This document shows positions 54,940 to 64,000 of a stretch of 64,000 nucleotides of DNA, piece after piece. Within the stretch, counting starts at the first letter, position 1, and each line of letters begins with the position of its first letter. Made by a program: the position numbers and the translations under genes. The notes beneath the pieces are model-generated. The model was not told where the DNA came from and did not search any database. It saw only the letters and a program-made list of their open reading frames with translations. Origin of the DNA: CAJBLF01 sp964560855 (lineage in GTDB: Bacteria > Patescibacteriota > Gracilibacteria > Absconditabacterales > Absconditicoccaceae); the NCBI GenBank assembly GCA_964560855.1, contig CAZLLU010000001.1:1-64000 (forward strand). The letters run 5' to 3'.

Positions 54940-56499
54940 ATGAAATTATTCGTATACAACACACTCACACGTCAGAAAGAGGAATTCGTTCCGTTGATGG
55001 AAGATCCAAATTATAAAGGTCCAAAAAAGGATTTTGTCGGAATGTATTCGTGCGGACCTACCGTCTATCGGGATCCAAGTATCGGAAATTATAGAGCAAC
55101 CTTCACCGCTGATTTGATCAAAAACACACTGAAATTACTCGGATATAACGTAAAAGCAGTGATGAATATTACCGATGTCGGACATTTGACTTCAGACGCT
55201 GATGAAGGAGAAGATAAGCTTGAAAAGTGAGCGAAACGTGAGGGAATCTCTGCACGGGAAGTTGCTCAGAAATATGAAAAAATTTTTAAAGAAGGAATGA
55301 AAGCACTCAATATTGATGAGTTCGATGTGATGCCCAGAGCGACAGAACATATTCAAGAACAAATTGATTTGGTGAAATCATTAGAGGAAAAAGGATACAC
55401 TTATACTGTCGAAGGAGACGGAATCTATATGGATACGAGCAAAGTAGAAAAATATGGAGAACTCATGTGACCAAATTACAAAAAGCGTTTAGCTGATTTG
55501 AATGCATGAGAAAGGGTAGAGATGGGAGGAAAAAAACATCCGACTGATTTCGCTTTACGGAAATTTTCTCCGACAGGGGAGCAGAGACAGATGGAGCGAG
55601 ACTCGCCATGGGGAAAGGGATTTCCTGGTCGGCATATCGAATGTAGTGCGATGTCTTCAAAATATCTTGGCAATCAATTTGATATCCATCATGGAGGAGC
55701 GGATCATATCACCATCCATCATCCTAACGAAATAGCTCAGTCTGAATGTGGATTTGATGTTCATCCTCGAGTGAAATATCGAATCCATAACGAATTCCTT
55801 CAGGTCGATGGCGGCAAGATGAGTAAATCATTAGGGAATGTTTACAATTTGAACGATATTCAAACTAAAGGATTTTCACCATTGGATTTGAGATATTTCT
55901 ACTTCATGGCACAATATGGAAACTTCCAGAATTTTACTTGGGATCAATTGGATGCTGCAAAAAATGCAAGGAATAATTTAAAGAAAAAAATAAGTTTTCA
56001 TAAGATTAATCAAGAATGTGTTAATAAAATTAAAACATATTTTGAAAATAAGGAATACGGAAAATTAAAAGAAAAAAATGATTCAAATAAAAAAGTTTGG
56101 TTTGTGATTGATCAAGAAAATGAAAAAATGATTGGAGATTACTTCCAATCTTACTGAATATTCCAAATATTTTTTCGTAATATTACAGAAGCTTTATTAG
56201 ATAATATAAATACTCCGAAAATTATTGCTTGGCTTTATGAATCGAATTTTAATGATGATAGTAAAAAATATGTGCTTGCTTTAATTAATTTCTTAGAAGA
56301 TAATTTCTTGAAACTTTGATTATTTGAAATGGAGCTAATCCCTGAATGTCCCGCTGAAGTGACTTTACTCGCAGACCAGAGAATCGAAGCGAAGAAAAAT
56401 AAGGACTATGCATTAGCGGATGAACTCAGGAACAAAATCACTGCGTTATGATTTCAAGTAAAAGACAGTAAAGATGGATACGAAATAGGTAAACTTTAG
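54940..56499 (+). CDS. cysS: Cysteinyl-tRNA synthetase with altered HIGH motif
   Basis: A 519-residue class I synthetase. MYSCGPTVYRDPSIGNYRA replaces the usual C-G-P-T-V-Y-D-x-x-H-I-G-H/N with S-I-G-N. FPGRHIECSAMSSKYLG, DIHHGGADHITIHHPNEIAQSE and GGKMSKSLGN are intact, so zinc ligands and the KMSKS loop are present. The C-terminal helical domain (DYALADELRNKITALGFQVKDS) fits CysRS. Several glycines are TGA. The start at 54940 gives MKLFVYNTLTRQKEEF, the normal N-terminus. Confidence 0.93.
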
Positions 56500-56514
56500 T
56501 TGTTTATTATATAA

Positions 56515-56859
56515 ATGGATCGAAAAAAATCTTTTAGAGAATGAAAGGAAATAATTCTTTCTACAAGTTCTAAATCATGAATGCCTCATGCAAATATTGT
56601 GATTTCGTTGTGATTTGTAGATGATAAATTGCTAGTAGCAGACTGTCAGATGACAATAACTATTAAAAATCTAAAAGAAAATCCTCGTATATGTGTTGTT
56701 AGTAAATATTATAGAATAGATGGAGTAGTGGAAATATCGTGATCTTGAAAATATTTTGATATTGCAGTCCAGAAAAGTGAGTGATATACGGTAAAAAATG
56801 CTCTATTGGTTTCTATTGAAAAAGTGACCGATATGGATTCCGGGAAAGTTCTCTTATAG
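56515..56859 (+). CDS. Pyridoxamine 5'-phosphate oxidase-family (FMN split barrel) protein
   Basis: A 114-residue protein: ILSTSSKSGMPHANIVISLGFVDDKLLVAD, then NLKENPRICVVSKYYRIDGVVEISGSGKYF. The alternation S-T-x-x-x-x-G-x-P-H, N-L-x-x-N-P-R-x-x-x-x and G-x-G-K/A fits short PNPOx-like flavin-binding proteins. Substrate unknown. It starts 15 bases after cysS, probably cotranscribed. Five glycines are TGA. Confidence 0.82.
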
Positions 56860-56928
56860 TTCATAATATTATATTGTTTTTTAGAAAAAATATAGAACAA
56901 AAGAATATTAAAATATTTCAAAAAGAAA

Positions 56929-58569
56929 TTATGGTGCTGATGATATTTCACCAGTCCAAATTTCTATAGCTCATGAGAGGGGAATGTGTGCGAGGACATA
57001 CATCCCTTTTTTTGTTGCTTCAGAAAAGTATTGATCAAACAAAAAATTTCACAGACTATAGATGATAGGTTTTCCCTGATATCGTTGAATGTCTTGAATG
57101 ACGTGCGGATGATGTCCTATGATAATATCGGCTCAGCAATCAATAAGTTTTTTTCCGATATTTTCTTGTAGGATATTGTGCGTAGTTTGATATTCGGTTC
57201 CTCGATGAATGCTTACGATATTTTTGTATCATAATGTTTGGTATTTTTTGAGATCATCACAATAATCTTCTATATCACCAGAGAATCTGTTGTATAGGTT
57301 ATATGCATGAAGCGCGAGAGGTATGCCACGGATAGTTTTTGTGAGGACTGTATTTTTGTTGATTCATTTGAAGTGTGTCCATCCAGCATAGGAGATATTT
57401 TGCTCTTGTAAGGTATGGATGGTTTGCATATATCACTCTTGTCAGTCGTCTCGAGCATGATTGTTGGCAATGGTTACCGTATCAAATCACAGTGATTGAA
57501 GCGTTCAAAGGATCGTTCATGAAGAACAGAAAGAAATACCATTAGTATGATGCGTACAATTTTCATCGACTCGTGGTGTTTCTAGATTGAAACCAAGGAG
57601 ATCCAAACCAAATCATTTCCTGTGAATATTGGTTTTGGGATTCAATACTATATTTCATTGCTGATACCGATCTTGGAAATGCTGCTGTATTTTTTCTGGC
57701 GTATCCAATATCGATTTGACTCATCTATCAAAGATAAGATCACCAAAAAATCAAAGCACTATCCCATTATCTTTATTGCATCCTCCCGTATAGAGAATGA
57801 ATGCTCTAGAAGTATTTTCTTTCCCTAAGTCTTTCCCTACAATAGTGCTACTAGAATCTCTTTTGAGAAGCCATGGATATTGTCTTTTGGTTTGTGCTCG
57901 AGTATTTACCAGATATAAACAAGTTGGACAATCGACTTCTATTGTAGTATATTCTTTTTGTGTCCGAGCATTCACCAACGTATAATAACTTTTGAGATCG
58001 TGGACGTATGCTCGCTGCTCTGATGTATAATGGGAAAAATCTACAGAAGCTATCACCAGAAGGTTATTGTTTTTTTCTAATTGATGTATTCTTTTAGCGA
58101 GTATATCCAGATTGCTGAAATCTCTTGGTGAGAGTTTGATGAACGATATACTTGCTTGAGGGAAATATTTTTTCAGAAAGGGAAAATGAGCTCATCGTCC
58201 ATGTTCTTTTATTCGTTTGTCAGGATATTTTTCTTGATCTGAAATATAGATTGCATGAATGGGTAAACAAACCCCTTGGAAACAAATTGTCGTATCTATG
58301 ATGTTTTCATAAAGATTATTCGTTCATTTATTAAAATGATCAGGACTGATAATTACTATTTGTAATGACTTTCCCGAAAGATTATAGGTATCCAAGATAT
58401 GTTTGTAGGCACTATCTATGGTAGGAGGTTGTATCGCGAAATGGGGGAGTATAGCGAAATAGGTCTGATAATTTTTTTCTGGTATCGTTCTCGTATAGAA
58501 AAAACATACACTTATGCATCCACAGATGAATAGTCATGAGAAAAAATATTTCCGATAATGTTTGTGCAT
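56929..58569 (-). CDS. Memo-like and CapA-like fusion protein
   Basis: A 546-residue protein with an N-terminal membrane segment (SGLFICGCISVCFFY). Residues about 50-260 resemble Memo/AmmeMemoRadiSam protein B: IVIISPDHFNKGTNNLY, RGAHFPFLKKYFPQASISF and VIASVDFSHYTSEQRA. From about 285 a CapA/PgsA-type domain follows: GFFGDLIFDRGVKS, FNLETPRV, TIANNHARDDG, HHPHVIQDIQ and IIYSLGNFLFDQ. CapA-like proteins act in poly-gamma-glutamate synthesis or as metallophosphoesterase-like enzymes. The gene follows a DUF3160 lipoprotein gene by 12 bases. Confidence 0.83.
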
Positions 58570-58581
58570 ACGTGATAGGTG

Positions 58582-61104
58582 TTATTTCTGAAGTATCTTT
58601 TGGAGTGGTAAGGTGATAATCTCATCTTGTTTTGCAGCATCAAGTCACGCTCTTCGCTCTTCATCGGTATACCTTCATTTTTCTCCAGTAATTGCATCAT
58701 CACTACCATAAAATTCAAATGTACTATATACAGGTCATATTACTGCTCTTGCACCATTAGCATCTTTGATATTAGCGATCAAAAGATACGGTCTTCCATT
58801 GGCAATATAGAGAGGACCATTTTTTTCTGAAGTGAATATATCTGCAATTAGTGCAGAGATGAAATCGTTATCACCGCCATCTATGACTTTTTGAGGATAC
58901 AAGATACTCATGAGCTCATCATAATAGAGTCTCAATGTTTCATAGTCATCATCACTGATAATTTGGTTGCTGCTTTCTTTGATAGCCATGTTTTTTACAA
59001 AAAGAAGGAAATCGTTAAAAGGTTCAAATGAAGCATTATCTCCAAAAAATTGCTTAGTTTGTTCAGTAAGCGTGAGTAGCTCATCGACAAGATCAATATT
59101 AGGTTCTACATATCCTTTGGGTACAGGAAGTGCAGGAGGATTGATAATTACACTACATTCATCTTCTCATCACATTCCCCGCTCGGCATACGCTTGTTTG
59201 ACATATAGGAGGGTATCGTGTTTTAGTTCAGTATAATTTCACTGGAATGTATTTAATTCTTTATATTTCCAAAGAGGGTCTTGCATGAAATAAGGGAGGT
59301 TATTACCAGAAAGCGCAAAAAGCCATCATAAGTCATTGAGCCATTGATGATAGGTAGAACGAGAGAAATCGTGATTGAATATACCGCTTTGTGCTTCTTG
59401 TTTTGCTTTGCTATATCAATCGATTTGCGTTGATGTTACTTTATATTTGTTTTGTGCTTTTTGCATCCATATATCGACAAGATCTTGTATAAATCCGCTA
59501 TTCACTAATCCATCCGGTACGATCAATGATGTCTGTACGTTAGGTTTGTAGGTAAATTCTTTCTCTGCTGTACCAGCTGTCATACGATCAAATATCCAAC
59601 TATCGATAGTGAATTTTTCTCCGAAAAATACGAATCCCGCTGTTTCATCTTTTGCTTCTTGTTCAGTCACTGAGAGTATTTCTGGTGTTTGGTAATGGGT
59701 CGAAACGATCCTTTGTGGTCTGAGTTTTTTGAGCTCTGATTGGGTATTTTCTGAAACACTGTCAATGATATTCATATCTGATTTCCATCACGCTGTTTGT
59801 ATGAAATCTTGGATATCCTTGATATTTACATCATCATCTTCACCTATGAGTTTTTGTATAGCATCATAGAGTTGAGAAAAACTTGTTAATTCTTCATTTT
59901 GAATATTATTGATCATAACGAGTGATGCTTTAGTTTGTTCGCTATCACGGAAGTAGAGTTTTTCTCTCATAAACCATTTCATCCCCATAAAATAGGTTTT
60001 GAGAAGACTACTTTTGGTGTAATGAGATCTTGGAGTAAATTGTGTATAATCTTGTTGAATATCTATTGCTTCAGAGTTTGTTCCTGCAAGAGTAATAAGA
60101 AGAGGATCTTTTTCTCTTGATTGATCTGCTGCAAATATATTTTGTAAGGTTGTTTTTACTGCTTCTTGATAAAAGGTTGGAATCTTTGATTCAATGTTAG
60201 CAAGTTTTTGTAAACTAAGTGCTTTGATTTCTTCATTAGTTAAATCTGTTTCATCTGATGTGCTATTTTGCATTTTTTGATCTAGAGCAACCATGACCTC
60301 ATCTTGAGGAACTAATAAGGTATATGGGATAGCTCGATATGCAGTAGCATATGCATAGTAAGGAGCTAATGCTGTATCTTTGTTTTGTTGATAGAGATTT
60401 GAAAACTTGGAAAACATAGATTCACTCAAATCTACCATAATAGTTCTTGCTGTGCTTTCTTCATAAAATCTTAAGGCGTTAGAGAATATCTTATGATAGA
60501 AATGTAATAGCATATCAGTGGTTACAAAAATGGTATTGTAGGAGAATCTTTGATAGTCTTGAGGCAATCCACCTATTTTTTGATAATAGAGTCCTCGTTC
60601 CTCTTGCATGAGCATTGGATTGTCAGCAGTCCGCATATTTCGATTTTCCCCAGGGTTGAAGATCAATCGTCCATGGTCATTCAGAAATGATTTTTGTGTC
60701 TCAGTAAGTGAAAAAGAAAGTCATCATCAGTTATATGCTCCAGTGATTTCGATATTACCTTTGTTAAGGTCGTTTCGAGATACCTTTTTATTGAATCATT
60801 GGCTGGTAGTGAGGGTTATGGTATCACATTGTTTGAGTGTTTCTACGCGTGATGGATCTATATCTTTTTCTCCTATGATTTTTTTTCGTGGCTGCTGAAA
60901 ACCATTTTGCATACTTTCTAGATTTGTAATTTCTTTCATATCTGGCTTTTCCATTTTCCGTGTGAATGGATATTGTGATATTTTCCCTGACAACAATGCT
61001 GATCATGTGCTTAGTGATGTATTTGATATCGGTGTGCTCACCTGAGTACATCATCCTAAAAAACACAAACATCATACCAATAAGAGCAATCATGTCTTTT
61101 TCAT
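58582..61104 (-). CDS. DUF3160 family lipoprotein
   Basis: An 840-residue protein with a lipoprotein signal (LLLLVGCLCFLGGC, one Gly before the Cys encoded by TGA). The mature part has QEERGLYYQKIGGLPQDYQRFSYNTIFVTTDMLLHFYHKIF, RPQRIVSTHYQTP and GLVNSGFIQDLVDIW, which match DUF3160 proteins (700-850 residues, exported, function unknown). It is upstream of, and probably cotranscribed with, the Memo-CapA gene, so both may act on the envelope. Confidence 0.8.
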
Positions 61105-61153
61105 AGGAGAAAGAAAAAAAATAAAACAACAATACGGTAGATGAATATATCTA

Positions 61154-61201
61154 TAGATAAAAATAGATGATATACAATAGATAAAAATAGATGATATACA
61201 A
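61154..61201. repeat. Two direct copies of a 24-bp unit
   Basis: TAGATAAAAATAGATGATAT plus ACAA is repeated exactly twice, head to tail, in the divergent promoter region between the DUF3160 lipoprotein gene and the ferric-reductase-like gene. It may bind a regulator or be a slippage product. Confidence 0.65.
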
Positions 61202-61269
61202 TAAATTTTATTTGCATTCTTGTGGTGTTTACATACAAAAATATATATTTATATCGATAACATGATACT

Positions 61270-61941
61270 ATGATTCTCTATTATATTTTCATGACGATTA
61301 TAAGTCTTGGTATGGTAGTGATTACGTATTTTGCACCAAATGCACTTTCGTTTCTCGGTAATGAAGTAAACGAAAAGTTCGCGAATATCGGTATGGCATT
61401 GCTTCGGATCACTTTGCTAGTAAAACCGATCTTTAGTATATTGATGAAATATTCAGAGCTTAAAACGCTTACCATAAGATGACTACGAGATTATCTCAAA
61501 ACCATCAAATGAAGATCAGTAAAATGATTGGGAATGGTGGGTATAAGCTGTATATATTTTCTCGCTGGTATAGGAATGAAATGAAGAAGATTACTTGGTA
61601 TCACTACATTCCTTGCAATATTCGCTCATGCAGGAATGCGAATCGCTACACGGGTAAATACTAATTTTACACTACTTACTCAACTTCAGAAATTTTGGAT
61701 TCTAGCTTGATATATCTGATTGCTTATGTTGTTTATTGGTTATATCACATCAAATAATTATTCTATCAGACTTTTCAAAAAAAATTGGAAACTGATTCAA
61801 TACAGTGCTTACCTCGCATTGATCTTTGCTATCCTTCATCTTCTATTCTTGAATTTTTGAGAATATTTTGGTCAATTGATTTTGCTAGCAATATATGTTG
61901 TATTGAAACTCATAGAAAAGAAAAAGATAAACTGGCTTTAA
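61270..61941 (+). CDS. Ferric-reductase-like transmembrane (YedZ/MsrQ-type) protein
   Basis: A 223-residue protein with about six membrane helices. TTFLAIFAHAGMRIATR and LALIFAILHLLFLNF carry histidines positioned for heme as in ferric-reductase-like transmembrane domains; LGMVGISCIYFLAGIGMKGRRLLG separates the first helices. Probably passes electrons across the membrane. No flavin domain is attached, so it needs a partner. It starts the trio with the MFS and redoxin genes. Confidence 0.72.
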
Positions 61942-61960
61942 CATTGTTTACATAAAATAT

Positions 61961-63181
61961 ATGAAAAATGTCAAATATTTTCTCAAATGAATTTCTAGGA
62001 ATGTCCTTGTACTCTGATTAGTGAGCTTACTTAGTGATTTGAGTTCTCAGATGGTATTTCCCTTGATACCATTGTTTCTTGCGAGCTTATGATCAGGTGC
62101 TACAATCATAGGAATGGTAGAGTGAGCTGCAGATACGACAGCTGCATTATTGAAAGTGTTTTCGTGATATCTGTCAGATAAATTCAAGAAAAGGAAAATA
62201 TTCGTTCTTATCGGATATGGTTTCTCTACAATCACAAAGCCATTATTTGCATTAGCAAAGACGTGGCCTGCAGTACTGACCTTCAGAGTCGTTGAAAGGA
62301 TCGGAAAATGACTGAGAGATGCACCAAGAGATGCGTTAGTTGCTGATTCCACTGCACCAGAATACATGGGAAAGGCGTATGGTATCCAAAGAGCGATGGA
62401 TGGAACCTGATCAGTGATATGAGCATTGATCACGTTGATATTGTTCCCGTATTTATGATATCAGAATCTATTCCTTTTTGCTTTTCTTCCATGAGTAGTC
62501 GCTGTTGTTGCTATACTCTTTGTAAAAGAAGCAAAGACGATGAAAAGGCATAATCATCGAAAGCATCTCAAGATACCAGAAAAAGTAGAGATACCATCAT
62601 TACACACATCAATACAACTTTTACCAAAGAATCTTAAGTTGTTCATCCTTGTCTCAGCGCTTTTTGGACTAGTGAATTTCTGATATGCATTTTTATTGCT
62701 TAAAGCAAAGAGTGTCTGAGCTTCCGACGAATGAGCAATTATTTATTATGTGCTATTTTATGGTATATATACGCTTGTTTCTGCACCATTGGGAATGCTT
62801 TCTGATCGTATCGGAAGAAAAAAAATGTTATGGATTGCGTATAGTCTGTTTTTGGTAGTGACGTTATGATTAGCTTTTGTAACACAACTTTGACGAGTGA
62901 TTTTTTTCTTTGTTTTGTTCGGATTTTTATTCGCTATCGTGGATGGAACAGAAAGAGCGCTTGTCGTAGATTTAGCAGGGAAATATAAATGAACAGCATT
63001 GGGAGTGTTTCATACTGCTATAGGAATCGTTTCTTTACCAGGATGATATATTCTCTGATTACTCTGGGATAATATTTCCCCTCAGGCGACATTTCTCTTT
63101 GTGTTTGCTATCGGTGTGATTATTATGATCATGTTCAGATTTGTAAACACAAAAAAACAAGAGATTACTAGTAATTCGTAA
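61961..63181 (+). CDS. MFS transporter
   Basis: A 406-residue, 12-helix permease. LLSDLSSQMVFPLIPLFLASLG, VERIGKGLRDAPRDALVADS and LGMLSDRIGRKKMLW carry the D-x-x-G-R-K/R type loop and the R-x-G-K-G-x-R-x-x-P-R-D-A-L motif found in a subgroup of MFS proteins of unclear substrate. TGA glycines are very abundant. The last residues (SNS) and stop lie in a TAGTAATTCGTAAT spacer word. It follows the previous gene by 19 bases. Confidence 0.9.
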
Positions 63182-63204
63182 TTTTTAATCCGTAATTGTC
63201 TATA

Positions 63205-63525
63205 ATGCTTATCAAAGTTATCGGCACATGATGCCCCAAATGTAAACTTCTCTCCAAGACAGTAGAAGATGCTGCAAAAAAATTGAATATTGATTATGAA
63301 ATCGTCAAAATAGATGATGCAGCGGAAATAGCGGAATATGATATCATGGAATTACCAGCGTTGATTATTGATGATGTGTTGGTAGAGTGATTTTCAGAGC
63401 CAGACGAAATGCTGGATATTTTACAAGAGATACAGAACCATCCTGGTGGATGTTGCTGTGGCGATCATTGTGAACACGATCATGGTGATGACGATGAATG
63501 CAGCTGCGGATGATGTAATCATTAG
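63205..63525 (+). CDS. Small thioredoxin-like protein with Cys/His metal-binding tail
   Basis: A 106-residue protein. IKVIGTGCPKCKLLSKTVEDA has the CxxC redox site of the small redox-active disulfide group (GTGCPKC), and ELPALIIDDVLVEGF is the cis-Pro region. After about residue 80 comes a tail with GGCCCGDHCEHDHGDDDECSC and a final CNH, dense in Cys, His and Asp, suited to copper, zinc or other soft-metal binding. It follows the MFS gene by 23 bases. Confidence 0.82.
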
Positions 63526-63634
63526 ACGTCATTCCAGCGTCAAGAAGTTGCGGCCGGAATCTATATTTCTTTAATGTAGTATTGTAAAACGTAGGGGCGA
63601 TTACTCGTCGCCTCATTTTTAAATTTTGAAAAAA

Positions 63635-63651
63635 GGCGGATACTATCCGCC
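63635..63651. repeat. REP-like palindrome GGCGGATA/TATCCGCC
   Basis: Near-identical to the palindrome at 29572, here between the redoxin gene and metG on converging strands. The whole stretch 63526-63675 has no gene. Confidence 0.7.
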
Positions 63652-63675
63652 CTTATAGTATATTTTCCATAATTG

Positions 63676-64000
63676 TTAGTTGTTCGCTGGTAGTTCTTTT
63701 TTCTGGTAGATGATCGCAGGATTGAGATTTACTTCGAAATCTTCCAAATCAAAGACTAACTTGAACTGATGCCCGTCGGAAATTTTCGTGGAATCTATCT
63801 GGCTAAATTCTTCATTACCGAAGATCGCTTGAATTTTTTTGAATCCATTGACCAAGATTGGTGCAGAGAACAATGCGATATTTTTGACTATGTACAGCAA
63901 GAATTGCAAGTCGGAAATTGCTTCATTCTTTGTCTCTTCGTTCTTGTATTTTGCTCGAGGCTCAGCTTTGGTGATATATTCATTCGCTTTCTGTACTAGT
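63676..64000 (-). CDS. metG: Methionyl-tRNA synthetase, C-terminal end (partial)
   Basis: About 107 residues, open at the window edge. LVQKANEYITKAEPRAKYKN and LQFLLYIVKNIALFSAPILVNGFKKIQAIFG match the anticodon-binding helices of MetRS (N-x-Y-I-x-x-x-x-P and L-x-x-x-A-x-L-L-x-P-x-x-P). It charges tRNA-Met. The end lacks a C-terminal tRNA-binding domain in what is visible. TAA stop at 63676. Confidence 0.78.
   Translation of the reverse strand, partial: LVQKANEYITKAEPRAKYKNEETKNEAISDLQFLLYIVKNIALFSAPILVNGFKKIQAIFGNEEFSQIDSTKISDGHQFKLVFDLEDFEVNLNPAIIYQKKELPANN

Noticed and set aside
1..64000. tRNA and rRNA genes
   Set aside because: No T-loop-like GTTCGAATC or GTTCAAATC element with acceptor pairing, and no rRNA signature, was found by eye. 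A covariance-model search would be decisive.

Overview
This is a 64 kb, AT-rich window from a bacterium that reads UGA as glycine (translation table 25). It is most likely a member of the candidate phyla Absconditabacteria (SR1) or Gracilibacteria. The recoding is read directly from the sequence: in-frame TGA sits at invariant glycines of RpoB, RpoC, ribosomal protein L27, MutL, RimO, NusB and many other proteins, and true stops are TAA or TAG. Under the standard code about two thirds of the genes would look broken. All CDS coordinates below include the stop codon and treat TGA as Gly. No rRNA, tRNA or CRISPR array was recognised. A run of 100 N (16006-16105) marks a scaffold join.

Layout. 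1-12265 (+): translation and transcription genes (rplL end, rpsB, a small membrane protein, tsf, an rpsF-rpsR fusion, rpmH, rpoB, rpoC, rpmA, rpmF, nusB). 12340-18979 (-): two large paralogous surface proteins that share an unusual C-terminal module. 19129-22810: a divergent MurL/MurD pair, which suggests the L-Glu plus epimerase route to D-Glu in peptidoglycan, and a small exported protein. 23054-27581: an isochorismatase-like hydrolase, nrdR, and a cluster of envelope and unknown proteins with an FKBP lipoprotein. 27763-37799: mutL, a transposase remnant, nusA, hemW, an [FeFe]-hydrogenase-like protein, rimO, a MITE-like inverted repeat, a C-terminally truncated uvrB, and rplI. 37944-44066: unknown, DUF4230, DUF192, rnpA, AI-2E-family exporter and murF genes.

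44161-53805 (-) is the most unusual part: a tight seven-gene block. It encodes an alpha-L-glutamate-ligase-like ATP-grasp fused to a DUF1704/QEGLA metallopeptidase, two further ATP-grasp ligases, an HExxH zincin, a GNAT acetyltransferase, a divergent zincin-like protein and a 7TM membrane protein. Ligases and peptidases in one operon suggest a cycle that adds and removes amino acids or peptides, or makes a peptide natural product. I know of no described system with this exact composition.

53970-64000: an isolated lipoprotein gene that may be foreign, cysS with a changed HIGH motif, a PNPOx-like protein, a Memo-CapA fusion next to a DUF3160 lipoprotein, a ferric-reductase-like/MFS/redoxin trio, and the 3' end of metG. 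Intergenic spaces carry short palindromes with a TCCGC/GCGGA core and low-complexity spacer words. Some of these words have also entered coding regions (hemW, rimO).
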